Shown piece after piece: positions 1 to 6,470 of a stretch of 7,426 nucleotides of DNA (position 1 is its first letter; every line of letters starts with the position of its first letter). The stretch spans positions 1-7,426 of the forward strand of contig JAHHUJ010000097.1 in the NCBI GenBank assembly GCA_020024075.1, given 5' to 3'. The stretch is from Psychrobacter sp. (GTDB lineage Bacteria; Pseudomonadota; Gammaproteobacteria; Pseudomonadales; Moraxellaceae). The position numbers and the translations under genes are program-made. The notes beneath the pieces are model-generated. The model was given only the letters and a program-made list of their open reading frames with translations. It ran no database searches and was not told where the DNA came from.

Positions 1-41
1 CTTTATAATGCCCCTGTGAATCTAATTCGCTTTGATCACTA

Positions 42-72
42 TATGCTTTAATAACGGTATGCTTTAATAACG
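42..72. repeat. Two tandem copies of a 15-bp unit, 16-bp period
   Basis: TATGCTTTAATAACG occurs at 42-56 and again, identical, at 58-72, separated by one G. The second copy overlaps the -10 box of the leftward promoter and the first lies at its predicted transcription start. The repeat could be a regulator site or simply a local duplication; nothing in the sequence decides between these. Confidence 0.7.
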
Positions 73-100
73 CTATAACTGTATAGAGAATAAGCGTCAA
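72..100 (-). promoter_or_regulatory. Leftward sigma-70-type promoter for a gene off the left edge
   Basis: Reading leftward, TTGACG (100-95) and TATAGC (77-72) are separated by exactly 17 bases, matching the sigma-70 pattern at 5 of 6 and 4 of 6 positions. The transcript would run off the left edge. An AGGGG stretch on the same strand at 15-11 could be the ribosome binding site of a start codon just outside the window. In related gammaproteobacteria the gene divergent from yhbY is usually rlmE (23S rRNA 2'-O-methyltransferase), but that gene is not visible here, so its identity is inference. Confidence 0.5.
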
Positions 101-194
101 GATTCTGTTTTGGGTGGTGTCATATATTGACCCATCTGATATTTTTCTTTTCAAGGCTGGTTAAGTTAGGCCTAATAATTAATACTGAGACACT

Positions 195-530
195 ATGAGT
201 ACTGCAAAAAACAAACGTCCTGCATTGGACAACACTGAATTACGCCGCCTTAAAGGCATTGGTCATGAGCTAAAGCCTGTCGTTATTATCGGTAATAAGG
301 GATTGACTGATTCAGTAGTAGAAGAACTGGATCGCGCTTTAAATGATCATGAACTTATTAAAATAAAAACACCACCAGGCACTAAAGAAGAACGTGAAGT
401 ATTTAGTAGTGATTTGGCTGAAAAAACTGGTGCCCAGCTTATTCATAGCATTGGCCGCATGGCTCTATTATTACGCCGTAACCCCAATGCTAATCCTAAG
501 CTGTCTAACTTAAGTCGTTATAGCGATTAA
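195..530 (+). CDS. yhbY: YhbY, ribosome assembly RNA-binding protein (CRM domain)
   Basis: This is a 111-residue protein with a single CRS1-YhbY (CRM) RNA-binding domain over about residues 12-97. Visible family marks are the opening ELRRLKGIGHELKPVVIIG, the GNKG loop at residues 33-36 (the GxxG motif that contacts RNA), HELIKIK at 52-58, and the closing IGRMALLLRR. Known members associate with pre-50S ribosomal particles and help assembly in the cytoplasm. The protein is slightly longer than the E. coli one (97 residues) because of a short basic N-terminus and a polar C-terminal tail. The ATG at 195 is preceded only by a weak GAGA element 4 bases upstream. It is transcribed alone, away from the leftward promoter at 72-100 and towards a strong terminator at 607-638. 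I found no convincing rightward promoter for it. Confidence 0.93.
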   Translation: MSTAKNKRPALDNTELRRLKGIGHELKPVVIIGNKGLTDSVVEELDRALNDHELIKIKTPPGTKEEREVFSSDLAEKTGAQLIHSIGRMALLLRRNPNANPKLSNLSRYSD

Positions 531-606
531 TGGCTATTGTTAACTGTCCAAAAACTGTTGTTTAAAATAATGACTTAATAAAATGATTTAAAAATTAGTT
601 ATTTAA

Positions 607-638
607 AATAAAGGCCGCTAAATTTAGCGGCCTTTATT
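607..638. terminator. Bidirectional intrinsic terminator after yhbY
   Basis: A perfect inverted repeat spans 607-638 around a TAAATTTA centre. The GC-rich part of the stem is GGCCGCT (613-619) against AGCGGCC (626-632), followed by a T-rich run on the plus strand (TTTATTATTTTATT). It lies 77 bases after the yhbY stop and is the obvious end of that transcript. Its symmetry means it could also stop leftward read-through from the CHAP gene. Confidence 0.85.
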
Positions 639-697
639 ATTTTATTGACTCTCAATTATTGAATCTGAGTTATCGACTTTTAATAAATTCAACAATT

Positions 698-751
698 AAA
701 AAAATCTCATTTATCTAAAGCAAATAGTTCAGATGTAAATGAGATTTTTTT
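698..751. terminator. Long AT-rich hairpin terminator after the CHAP gene
   Basis: Sixteen bases at 698-713 (seven A, then TCTCATTTA) are perfectly complementary to 736-751 (TAAATGAGA, then seven T), with a 22-base loop. The A and T runs give a U tract on either strand. It sits 42 bases past the stop of the leftward CHAP gene and is most likely its terminator. The stem has few GC pairs for a terminator and the loop is large, so it could also act as a 3' end stabiliser. Confidence 0.7.
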
Positions 752-792
752 GGTATAGCTAGCGATTAAGACTTACAAAAATAGCTTAGCTA

Positions 793-1515
793 CTAATCGT
801 TCATCGCTAAGTAAGTACCTTGGTTTGTCGCATCTAAGTAGCGACCATCACGCCATACGCTATAACCATTGTGGGTGCTGTATGGACTGAACTTGTTTTG
901 TCTAAAGTCTGATACCCACTGTGAACCATCATAAATCTGGATATGACCATGTGGGTTTTTTGATGAACGGTTGAATACAGCTACATCACCGATTTGAGGC
1001 TGATAGTTGTCATTGCTAAGCTTAACAAAGCCAGCTTGTGCTAAAGTACCACGAGTGGCATATTGATAAGCTGAAGGATTAGGAGTGAATTCATAGCCTG
1101 CAGATTGTAGAGCTTGACGCACATAACGGGCACATAGTCCAATCGTTCTAGAATGAGCAGCGCGAGCAGCACGGGCAGCGGCTAGAGCTGGAGGTGCCGA
1201 GCTGTCCAAACGACCAGAAGAAAAAGTTGGGTTATTTGCAGAAGTTGCAAAAGAAACTGAATTGCTGTATTTACTTTCTAGTTGCTTAGCCAATTGGGCC
1301 AATTCATCACTTTTTTGCTGTGCTTGACTGTTTAAATACTCAATATTCTGAACACGTTCAGTAGTATCAGATGTGATGTTAGAGAAATTATTTACTACTT
1401 TATACGTCTCAACTGCTGAAGAACTTGTGGCTGGTTCAAACGTTTGTTGAACTGTTGCATTCGCTTGTGTGGCACTTAGCCCCATTAACGACAAAATAAT
1501 AAGTGACTTTTTCAT
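793..1515 (-). CDS. Secreted CHAP-domain peptidoglycan hydrolase with coiled coil
   Basis: This predicted 240-residue exported protein has a signal peptide at residues 1-20 (MKK, hydrophobic LIILSLMGLSA, then cleavage after ANA). A likely coiled coil follows at about 50-83 and an Ala-rich linker at 108-120. The C-terminal CHAP-type cysteine amidase/endopeptidase domain covers about 122-225. The probable catalytic Cys128 lies in GLCARYVRQAL and the probable catalytic His191 in PHGHIQIYDG, with WVSDF (200-204) downstream. CHAP enzymes cut amide bonds in peptidoglycan; signal peptide and fold point to the periplasm or outside. The upstream in-frame ATG at 1548 would add 11 residues before the signal peptide. 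The ATG at 1515 is preferred because it has GGGA 5 bases upstream and a normal signal peptide start. It stands alone between terminator 698-751 and the divergent dciA. I cannot name a specific gene; substrate and role in division are unknown. Confidence 0.85.
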   Translation of the reverse strand: MKKSLIILSLMGLSATQANATVQQTFEPATSSSAVETYKVVNNFSNITSDTTERVQNIEYLNSQAQQKSDELAQLAKQLESKYSNSVSFATSANNPTFSSGRLDSSAPPALAAARAARAAHSRTIGLCARYVRQALQSAGYEFTPNPSAYQYATRGTLAQAGFVKLSNDNYQPQIGDVAVFNRSSKNPHGHIQIYDGSQWVSDFRQNKFSPYSTHNGYSVWRDGRYLDATNQGTYLAMND

Positions 1516-1623
1516 AACATTCCCAGAATTAATTTTGCAATGTGCCATTCAACTTACCTGTCAAATGGCCTATTGATATTCATTTAAAAACAAACGACCT
1601 ATCGAAACAGTCTATATTTAGAC

Positions 1624-1652
1624 TTAGCAACCGTTTATGCTATCTATATACT
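1624..1652 (+). promoter_or_regulatory. Candidate dciA promoter
   Basis: TTAGCA (1624-1629) and TATACT (1647-1652) are separated by 17 bases and match the sigma-70 boxes at 4 of 6 and 5 of 6 positions. Predicted initiation near 1659 would give a short leader of about 34 bases before the dciA ATG. A partner promoter for the leftward CHAP gene is less clear: a perfect TTGACA lies at 1564-1559 on the minus strand, but no good -10 box follows at the right distance. Confidence 0.45.
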
Positions 1653-1692
1653 CAGTGATAACTTCATCTACAAATTAAGTTTGAGGTCTGCC

Positions 1693-2232
1693 ATGCAAAA
1701 CCCATTGAAACCTAATCATTTAGCAAAGCGTATTGATCATCAAAAATCTGCAGCGTCTTCCTTGCCCAAATCTTTAAGTGATAAATGCTCTGAGCTGAAC
1801 CAATTGACTCAAGAGATGAAAGCTTTAATAGGAAGGGGACTACCAGAAGAGATTCTAAAATCATTGTGGGTAGTCAAGTATGAAGAAGGACAATTAGTGC
1901 TTTCTGTACAGTCTCAAACTGCAGCAAACCATCTTCGATACCAGTCAAACAACCTAATTAATATACTAAAAGAACAATCTCTTACATTCAGCGTACTAAA
2001 GAATATAGATGTAATCGTTACTTACCCTGCTTCGATTGATCACTTAAATGAAAATCAGAATTACTCAAACTTGCACTCAAATCAATCGAATTTAACTCTT
2101 AGTAAGGGCGGAAGCCATAACAAACGTGGCCTCACCGAAACAACGAAAAGAACTATAACACACACATTAGAGCATGTCATTAAAGATGAACGCCTAAAAG
2201 ATTCACTAAAACGCTTAACAAAACCTAACTAA
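1693..2232 (+). CDS. dciA: DciA, DnaB replicative helicase loader (DUF721)
   Basis: This 179-residue cytoplasmic protein has a DUF721/DciA domain at about residues 30-112. The typical pattern is visible: helical N-part, LWVVKYEEGQLVLSVQS, AANHLRYQSNNLINILK, and the final strand NIDVIVTYPA. DciA is the ancestral bacterial loader of the DnaB helicase, used where DnaC/DnaI are absent. The neighbourhood supports the call, since the Pseudomonas aeruginosa gene also lies beside lpxC. After the domain comes a low-complexity Asn/Ser stretch (119-141) and then a basic helix-like tail rich in Lys, Arg and Thr (about 144-179) that may bind DNA or DnaB. The start is set at ATG 1693, which has GAGG at 1683-1686, six bases upstream. 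The TTG at 1681 in the same frame overlaps the approach to this ribosome binding site and is unlikely. The gene converges on lpxC. Confidence 0.88.
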   Translation: MQNPLKPNHLAKRIDHQKSAASSLPKSLSDKCSELNQLTQEMKALIGRGLPEEILKSLWVVKYEEGQLVLSVQSQTAANHLRYQSNNLINILKEQSLTFSVLKNIDVIVTYPASIDHLNENQNYSNLHSNQSNLTLSKGGSHNKRGLTETTKRTITHTLEHVIKDERLKDSLKRLTKPN

Positions 2233-2418
2233 TATCATTCTAGAATGTTTTATTATGTAAACAATCGTCGTGTTATTGGTCGTGAACGTTTAATTTTTAA
2301 AACCCAATCATGAGTAGATCTTGAATTCGCCTATTATTAATGAGTTATTTTTAGAGCCTACTTGGCTTCTAAGTATTGAAAATGTTTGGTTTGTGCAAGT
2401 ATTTATAAATTTTTGATA

Positions 2419-2450
2419 AAAAAAAGCGAAACCTAAGTTTCGCTTTTTTT
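2419..2450. terminator. Bidirectional terminator between dciA and lpxC
   Basis: A perfect 14-bp stem pairs 2419-2432 with 2437-2450 around the tetraloop CTAA. The core is GCGAAAC against GTTTCGC, flanked by an A run on the left and seven T on the right. It therefore gives a U tract in both directions and can end both dciA (rightward) and lpxC (leftward). It lies 76 bases past the lpxC stop and 186 bases past the dciA stop. Confidence 0.88.
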
Positions 2451-2526
2451 ATCTTTCCACAATGTTGCTTTAAACCCAAAAAAAATTTAAAAAACGGCAG
2501 AAATATTTTTGATTTCTACTTGATTT

Positions 2527-3420
2527 TTATATTTTATAGTCAATTACAAAATCACTTGTGTCATTAATTGTTACAATTTCAAAGTTTTCAGGGTCACTGT
2601 ACACCGCTCTGACCAACTTATTATTCAAAGCATGCCCTGATTTATGGGCTGAAAACTTACCAATCAGCGAATATTTTGCCAAATATAAGTCGCCAATAGC
2701 ATCCAAAATCTTATGACGGACGAACTCATCCTTATGACGAAGCCCTTCTTTATTAACGATACCTTTATCATCAAGCACAATGGCATTGTCTAAACTGCCC
2801 CCTAAAGCCAAATTGTTCTTTTTGAGGTATTCAATATCACGCATAAATCCAAAGGTTCTGGCATTGCCCACATTTGCAATATAATTATGAGTAGAGAATT
2901 CAAACAAATAATGCTGTGTATCTTGAGGGATGCCAGGATGATCAAACTCAATTTGAAAGTCTAAACAAAAGCCTGCGTAAGGCTCTAATTGTGCTGACTT
3001 ATCACCCTCTTCTACTCTGACTGTCTTTAATATTTTTAGGAACTTCTTGGGGGTTGACTGCTCTTCAATCCCTGCCTGTAATATTAGTTCCACATAATTT
3101 GCAGCGCTACCATCCATGATGGGAATCTCTGCATCCGAAACTTTAATAAGCAAATTATCTATTCCAAGTCCTGCTAAGGCACTCAACAAGTGCTCTACAG
3201 TCCCAATCTTCACCCCATCTACTACTAAATTGGAGGACATGACGGTATCAGTAACTAAGAAGGCATCTGCGGCAATCAAAGGCGCGTTGTCTATATCAGT
3301 GCGTAAAAAGTGTATGCCACTATCGACATCAGCAGGCTCCAAAATGAGGGTAACCTCCTGTCCACTGTGTAGGCCCACACCGACTACTTTAATAGGTTGC
3401 TTTAAAGTGCGTTGTTTCAT
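2527..3420 (-). CDS. lpxC: LpxC, UDP-3-O-acyl-N-acetylglucosamine deacetylase
   Basis: This zinc-dependent cytoplasmic enzyme removes the N-acetyl group from UDP-3-O-acyl-GlcNAc, the committed step of lipid A synthesis. The 297-residue protein is full length (E. coli 305). It opens with MKQRTLKQPIKVVGVGLHSG. The catalytic Glu76 and zinc ligand His77 are in GTVEHLLSALAGLGIDN, and zinc ligands His236 and Asp240 are in RHKILDAIGDLYL. The catalytic His263 is in SGHALNN. These correspond to E. coli Glu78, His79, His238, Asp242 and His265, so the enzyme should be active. The ribosome binding site is weak (AAGAG about 10 bases before ATG). The gene follows ftsZ as in other dcw clusters, but a strong terminator at 3587-3612 separates them, so it probably has its own promoter at about 3511-3533. 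Its presence implies a lipid A-containing outer membrane. Confidence 0.98.
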   Translation of the reverse strand: MKQRTLKQPIKVVGVGLHSGQEVTLILEPADVDSGIHFLRTDIDNAPLIAADAFLVTDTVMSSNLVVDGVKIGTVEHLLSALAGLGIDNLLIKVSDAEIPIMDGSAANYVELILQAGIEEQSTPKKFLKILKTVRVEEGDKSAQLEPYAGFCLDFQIEFDHPGIPQDTQHYLFEFSTHNYIANVGNARTFGFMRDIEYLKKNNLALGGSLDNAIVLDDKGIVNKEGLRHKDEFVRHKILDAIGDLYLAKYSLIGKFSAHKSGHALNNKLVRAVYSDPENFEIVTINDTSDFVIDYKI

Positions 3421-3474
3421 AAAGTTAATACTCTTATTGCTTAACTGTTTTTACTCAATTATTTTTTAATTATT

Positions 3475-3527
3475 AGTTACTGTACTCAGCACAGCTAATT
3501 CAATGAGGGAATTTTAACACAGTAACT
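3475..3527. repeat. Spaced 9-bp inverted repeat upstream of lpxC
   Basis: AGTTACTGT at 3475-3483 is perfectly complementary to ACAGTAACT at 3519-3527, with 35 bases between. The arms bracket the candidate lpxC -10 box. They could be paired operator half-sites or stem arms. A shorter inverted pair, CTGT/ACAG, sits at 3480-3494 inside it. Confidence 0.5.
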
Positions 3528-3533
3528 TGTCAA
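3511..3533 (-). promoter_or_regulatory. lpxC: Candidate lpxC promoter (extended -10)
   Basis: On the minus strand TGTTAAAAT (3519-3511) fits an extended -10 element. A perfect TTGACA is present just upstream (3533-3528), but only 11 bases from TAAAAT, too close to act as its -35 box. Initiation here would give a leader of roughly 85 bases before the lpxC ATG. An independent promoter is expected because the upstream ftsZ transcript meets a strong terminator; the exact boxes are uncertain. Confidence 0.35.
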
Positions 3534-3586
3534 GATAGCTTATATAAGGTCATATTTACCTTAGTCCATAATAATTACACATAAAA

Positions 3587-3612
3587 AAAAGCCAAGCTTA
3601 AGCTTGGCTTTT
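3587..3612. terminator. Strong terminator after ftsZ
   Basis: This is a perfect 26-base inverted repeat (13 bp per arm) centred on AAGCTTAAGCTT, with GCCAAGCTT (3591-3599) against AAGCTTGGC (3600-3608). The eight A at 3583-3590 become a U tract in the leftward transcript, placed as expected for ending ftsZ, whose stop lies 47 bases upstream. It splits ftsZ from lpxC. Confidence 0.88.
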
Positions 3613-3659
3613 ACTCTTACAGCTTTTTTGTACTACTTAAAGCAATTAACTTAACGTGA

Positions 3660-4847
3660 TTAACGATTCTGTTGACGCTTTAGATAATCTTGAATACTGT
3701 TCGTCTTCGTAGCAGTAGGCTGTGAAGTAGCGGTAGTGCTAGTTGGACTGGCTGGCTGACTCTGCACTTGCGGCTGTGATTTTTGCTGTGCATGGAAAGC
3801 ACTAGTATGTGTGGCACGATCAACAGTGTGAGCACTAGTTGCAGAAGGCATTGGCTCAGGAGTCTCTCTTTCATCTAAGGTCAAACCAGTAGCAATAACT
3901 GTCACATGCAAGTCTTCGCCTAGCTTTTCGTCAATTACAGTACCAATGAAAATATTGGCTTCTTCAATATCTGTAATGTCATTTACTACTTCAGTAATCT
4001 CGTTTAGCTCATCTAACGTTACTGATTCAGAAGATACAACGTTTACGATTAGACCTTTGGCATTTTCTAATAACAAGTTGTCTAATAGCGGTGAACGAAT
4101 GGCTTTTTCAGTGGCTTGACGCGCACGGTCTTCACCACTGGCACGGCCGATACCCATCATGGCATGACCTTTGGCCGTCATTGCAGTACGAATATCATTA
4201 AAGTCAATATTAATCACACCTTCGCTAGAAATGGTTTGAGCGATACCTTGTACCGCATGCATCAAGACGTCATCCGCTTTTTTGAAGGCATCTTGCATAG
4301 AGATATTGCCATAAACTTTAAGCAGCTTGTCGTTAGGAATAGTAATAATAGAGTCTACAAAGTTAGACAGCGCATCAATACCCGCTTTGGCTGCCTTAAT
4401 ACGCTTACCACCTTCAAATTTAAAAGGAGTAGTAACTACGCCCACAGTCAAAATTTCCATTTCTTTGGCTATACGAGCAACTACAGGTGCAGCACCTGTA
4501 CCAGTACCACCACCCATACCAGCAGTGATAAACACCATGTCTGAGTTTTCAAGTAATCCACGGATGGCATCTTCATCTTGTTCGGCAGCTTCACGACCCA
4601 CTTCAGGGTTTGCTCCAGCACCTAGACCACGGTTAGTTTGTGCACCAAGTTGCAGCTTATGTTCAGCAGTTAATCTGTCTAAAGCTTGTTTATCGGTATT
4701 TGCACAAACAAAGGTTACCCCTTTAACGCCTTGTTGAACCATATGCTCAACTGCGTTACCACCGCCGCCGCCGACACCGAAAACTGTAAAACGAGCCTGA
4801 CCATTGTTTAAATCGTGGCCATTACTAGCCATTGTATACTTAGACAT
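3660..4847 (-). CDS. ftsZ: FtsZ, tubulin-like cell division GTPase
   Basis: FtsZ polymerises with GTP into the mid-cell ring that recruits the divisome. In this 395-residue protein the N-terminal GTPase part carries FGVGGGGGNAVEHM (23-36), NTD (50-52) and the signature GGGTGTG (112-118). The T7 synergy loop NIDFND (213-218) holds Asp215 and Asp218, needed for GTP hydrolysis between subunits. The globular core ends near 325. A Gln/Ser/Thr/Pro-rich linker covers about 330-382 and a short C-terminal peptide, NSIQDYLKRQQNR, closes the protein. That peptide is where FtsA and other partners bind. It aligns with the common IPAFLRKQ form but has Gln in place of Pro. The start is fixed by AAGGAG at 4858-4853, five bases before ATG 4847; the in-frame GTG at 4853 overlaps that site. 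It is the last gene before the terminator at 3587-3612. Confidence 0.98.
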   Translation of the reverse strand: MSKYTMASNGHDLNNGQARFTVFGVGGGGGNAVEHMVQQGVKGVTFVCANTDKQALDRLTAEHKLQLGAQTNRGLGAGANPEVGREAAEQDEDAIRGLLENSDMVFITAGMGGGTGTGAAPVVARIAKEMEILTVGVVTTPFKFEGGKRIKAAKAGIDALSNFVDSIITIPNDKLLKVYGNISMQDAFKKADDVLMHAVQGIAQTISSEGVINIDFNDIRTAMTAKGHAMMGIGRASGEDRARQATEKAIRSPLLDNLLLENAKGLIVNVVSSESVTLDELNEITEVVNDITDIEEANIFIGTVIDEKLGEDLHVTVIATGLTLDERETPEPMPSATSAHTVDRATHTSAFHAQQKSQPQVQSQPASPTSTTATSQPTATKTNSIQDYLKRQQNR

Positions 4848-4852
4848 TATCA

Positions 4853-4858
4853 CTCCTT
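4853..4858 (-). promoter_or_regulatory. ftsZ: Strong ftsZ ribosome binding site
   Basis: AAGGAG on the minus strand, five bases before the ATG, is the strongest Shine-Dalgarno sequence among the four minus-strand division/lipid A genes here. It decides the ftsZ start. The 94-base ftsA-ftsZ gap also holds TTCACA (4917-4912) with a poorly spaced TATGAA, too weak to call a promoter. Confidence 0.85.
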
Positions 4859-4941
4859 GAAGCCATCTATGTAGTCAGTTTACTTATTCATAAGTGCTAA
4901 CTAATAATGACTGTGAAATATGAAATTTAATATATAGAAAA

Positions 4942-6234
4942 TTATATTATGCTTTTGAAAAAATTACTCAAATTGTGTTTGATGGTGCTCAATCTATTAG
5001 GTCTATTCACCTCTAATGCTTCTGGTGAACTTTTTTCACTGTGCTTAAACTGTTCACTTTGACTGTATAACAAGGCACCATAAGCGGTTTGCAAGGCGCG
5101 CTGACCCACCCGCAAATTCAGCTCTTTAACCTTGTCATCATCACCAAAATGCGTATAAGCTGTAATAGCGTCATGGGTATTACTCATTACCACGGGCATC
5201 TCTAGCAAACGCTTTGAAAAACGTACCATTCCACGAATCTGACTACCACCACCCGTTAGAATGACACCACGTTGCAGATAGTCCATCAAGCCTTCATCAG
5301 CTAATTTTTGGAAAATAATCCGATAAATTTCGATATAGCGAGCTTCAATAATTTGAGCCAACTGTAACATACTGATGGTTGCTTCATCAGCCATACCTAC
5401 TCTTGCAAAAGTCTCAAATCTAGTAGGATCTACATCACGAGTATCGACTGTCCCTCTCTGAATTTTTAGCTTTTCAGCTTCCATCATAGTGAGGTTCAAC
5501 TCAGCAGATATATCCATAGTTACCTTATTGCCACCCTCAGCAATACAGTGAGTAAAAATAAGCTTGTTTTCACGATATACGCAAATACTTGTGGTACTCG
5601 CTCCAATATCAATTAAACAAACCCCTTGCTCACGCTCTTCAGGCATTAAGCAATATTCAGCACTCGATACGGCATCGAACAACATATGGTCAATACCTAT
5701 ATCACAGGCCTGAATCAACTTTTGAATATTCTGTCGACTGGCCACTGGCATCATCATTAAGTGATACATGACAGTAACTTTATTGGCATACATGCCAATG
5801 GCATCATCTACCATCTGCTCTTGATTGTCTAAAAAGATACCTTGCTGGCAGTGATGCATCAGATAATGAGTATTAGGTAAAACGCTAGACTTGGCCAAAC
5901 TCAAAGCCTTGACGATATGCTGAGTTTCAACCACACCCTGCTCTATATCCACTGCCCCAAAGCCATTATGGCTTAGTAGCTCAGGCGTTGATAAGGTTAG
6001 CCACACACTGTGAATACGACAATTTGCCATTTCTTCAGCTTGGATGATGGCTTGACGAATAGAGCTTTTTAGACGATCAAAATGTTTAATTTGACCTTGC
6101 TGAAAATCCTCAGTAGGTATCTCACCAACGCCCTTAATACGTATGTCTGTTGCAGAGACAACATTGCCAACCACAACATAAACTGCAGTGGCACTTAGAT
6201 GAATGACGGCGAGAAGATTTTCAGATTTACTCAT
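4942..6234 (-). CDS. ftsA: FtsA, actin-like FtsZ membrane anchor
   Basis: FtsA is the actin-fold protein that tethers FtsZ to the inner membrane and helps recruit later divisome proteins. The 430-residue length fits the family (E. coli 420). Domain 1A and the FtsA-specific 1C domain (about 80-165, with CRIHSVWLTLS and ANKVTVMYHLM) are present. The phosphate-2 region is LIDIGASTTSICVY (207-220) and the adenosine motif is GVILTGGGSQIRGM (323-336). The C-terminus ends in a membrane-binding amphipathic helix, LSTIKHNLSNFFKSII (415-430), after a variable linker. The phosphate-1 loop is unusual: where relatives have E/D-I-G-T, this protein has HLSA (residues 12-15), and phosphate-2 has GAST rather than GGGT. 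No good ribosome binding site precedes the ATG; the sequence there is AT-rich. The gene lies 271 bases after ftsQ and 94 before ftsZ. Confidence 0.96.
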   Translation of the reverse strand: MSKSENLLAVIHLSATAVYVVVGNVVSATDIRIKGVGEIPTEDFQQGQIKHFDRLKSSIRQAIIQAEEMANCRIHSVWLTLSTPELLSHNGFGAVDIEQGVVETQHIVKALSLAKSSVLPNTHYLMHHCQQGIFLDNQEQMVDDAIGMYANKVTVMYHLMMMPVASRQNIQKLIQACDIGIDHMLFDAVSSAEYCLMPEEREQGVCLIDIGASTTSICVYRENKLIFTHCIAEGGNKVTMDISAELNLTMMEAEKLKIQRGTVDTRDVDPTRFETFARVGMADEATISMLQLAQIIEARYIEIYRIIFQKLADEGLMDYLQRGVILTGGGSQIRGMVRFSKRLLEMPVVMSNTHDAITAYTHFGDDDKVKELNLRVGQRALQTAYGALLYSQSEQFKHSEKSSPEALEVNRPNRLSTIKHNLSNFFKSII

Positions 6235-6370
6235 AAAGTTTAAAACATATATGTGTGTACTGTGCGGGATAATTAATATAAAACTATAATAATGACCCTA
6301 AATAAAACAGTAAGGTTAAATTGGAATTTCTGTCTAAATATTACTATGAGCCTATCCAATATATTAGCTA

Positions 6371-6402
6371 AATATCAGGTTAGGTAAACAATATCAGGTT
6401 AG
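6371..6402. repeat. Direct 13-bp repeats between ftsQ and ftsA
   Basis: AATATCAGGTTAG occurs at 6371-6383 and identically at 6390-6402, start to start 19 bases, roughly two helical turns. It lies about 140-170 bases upstream of ftsA. On the minus strand TTTACC and TAATAT (16-base spacing, 6388-6383 and 6366-6361) form a weak promoter-like pair overlapping the repeats, so a regulator site for ftsA is possible. Confidence 0.6.
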
Positions 6403-6470
6403 ATCAACAAGGAGCCTCACTGTTTTTAGTCTATTTTAGCCAATATTTTTCAAGTTCAAATTACTAAATA

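Noticed and set aside
127..132. TTGACC as a -35 box for yhbY
   Set aside because: No acceptable -10 box lies 15-19 bases downstream.
1516..1548. Longer start for the CHAP protein at 1548
   Set aside because: It would put a polar 11-residue stretch ahead of a normal signal peptide; the ATG at 1515 has its own GGGA ribosome site.
1681..1692. TTG start for dciA at 1681
   Set aside because: GAGG at 1683-1686 serves the ATG at 1693 and would lie inside the coding region if TTG were used.
2236..2247. Palindrome CATTCTAGAATG followed by TTTTATTA just after dciA
   Set aside because: It leaves no loop if fully paired and has little GC; the strong hairpin at 2419-2450 explains termination better.
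2499..2517. Small hairpin AGAAAT/ATTTCT after lpxC
   Set aside because: Only six AT-rich pairs, expected by chance in such AT-rich DNA.
3116..3469. Plus-strand open frame of 117 codons antisense to lpxC
   Set aside because: It is a shadow of a fully convincing lpxC, shows no protein family pattern and has no ribosome binding site.
4116..4737. Two overlapping plus-strand open frames inside ftsZ
   Set aside because: Both are antisense to the highly conserved GTPase core; their residue content simply mirrors the ftsZ codons.
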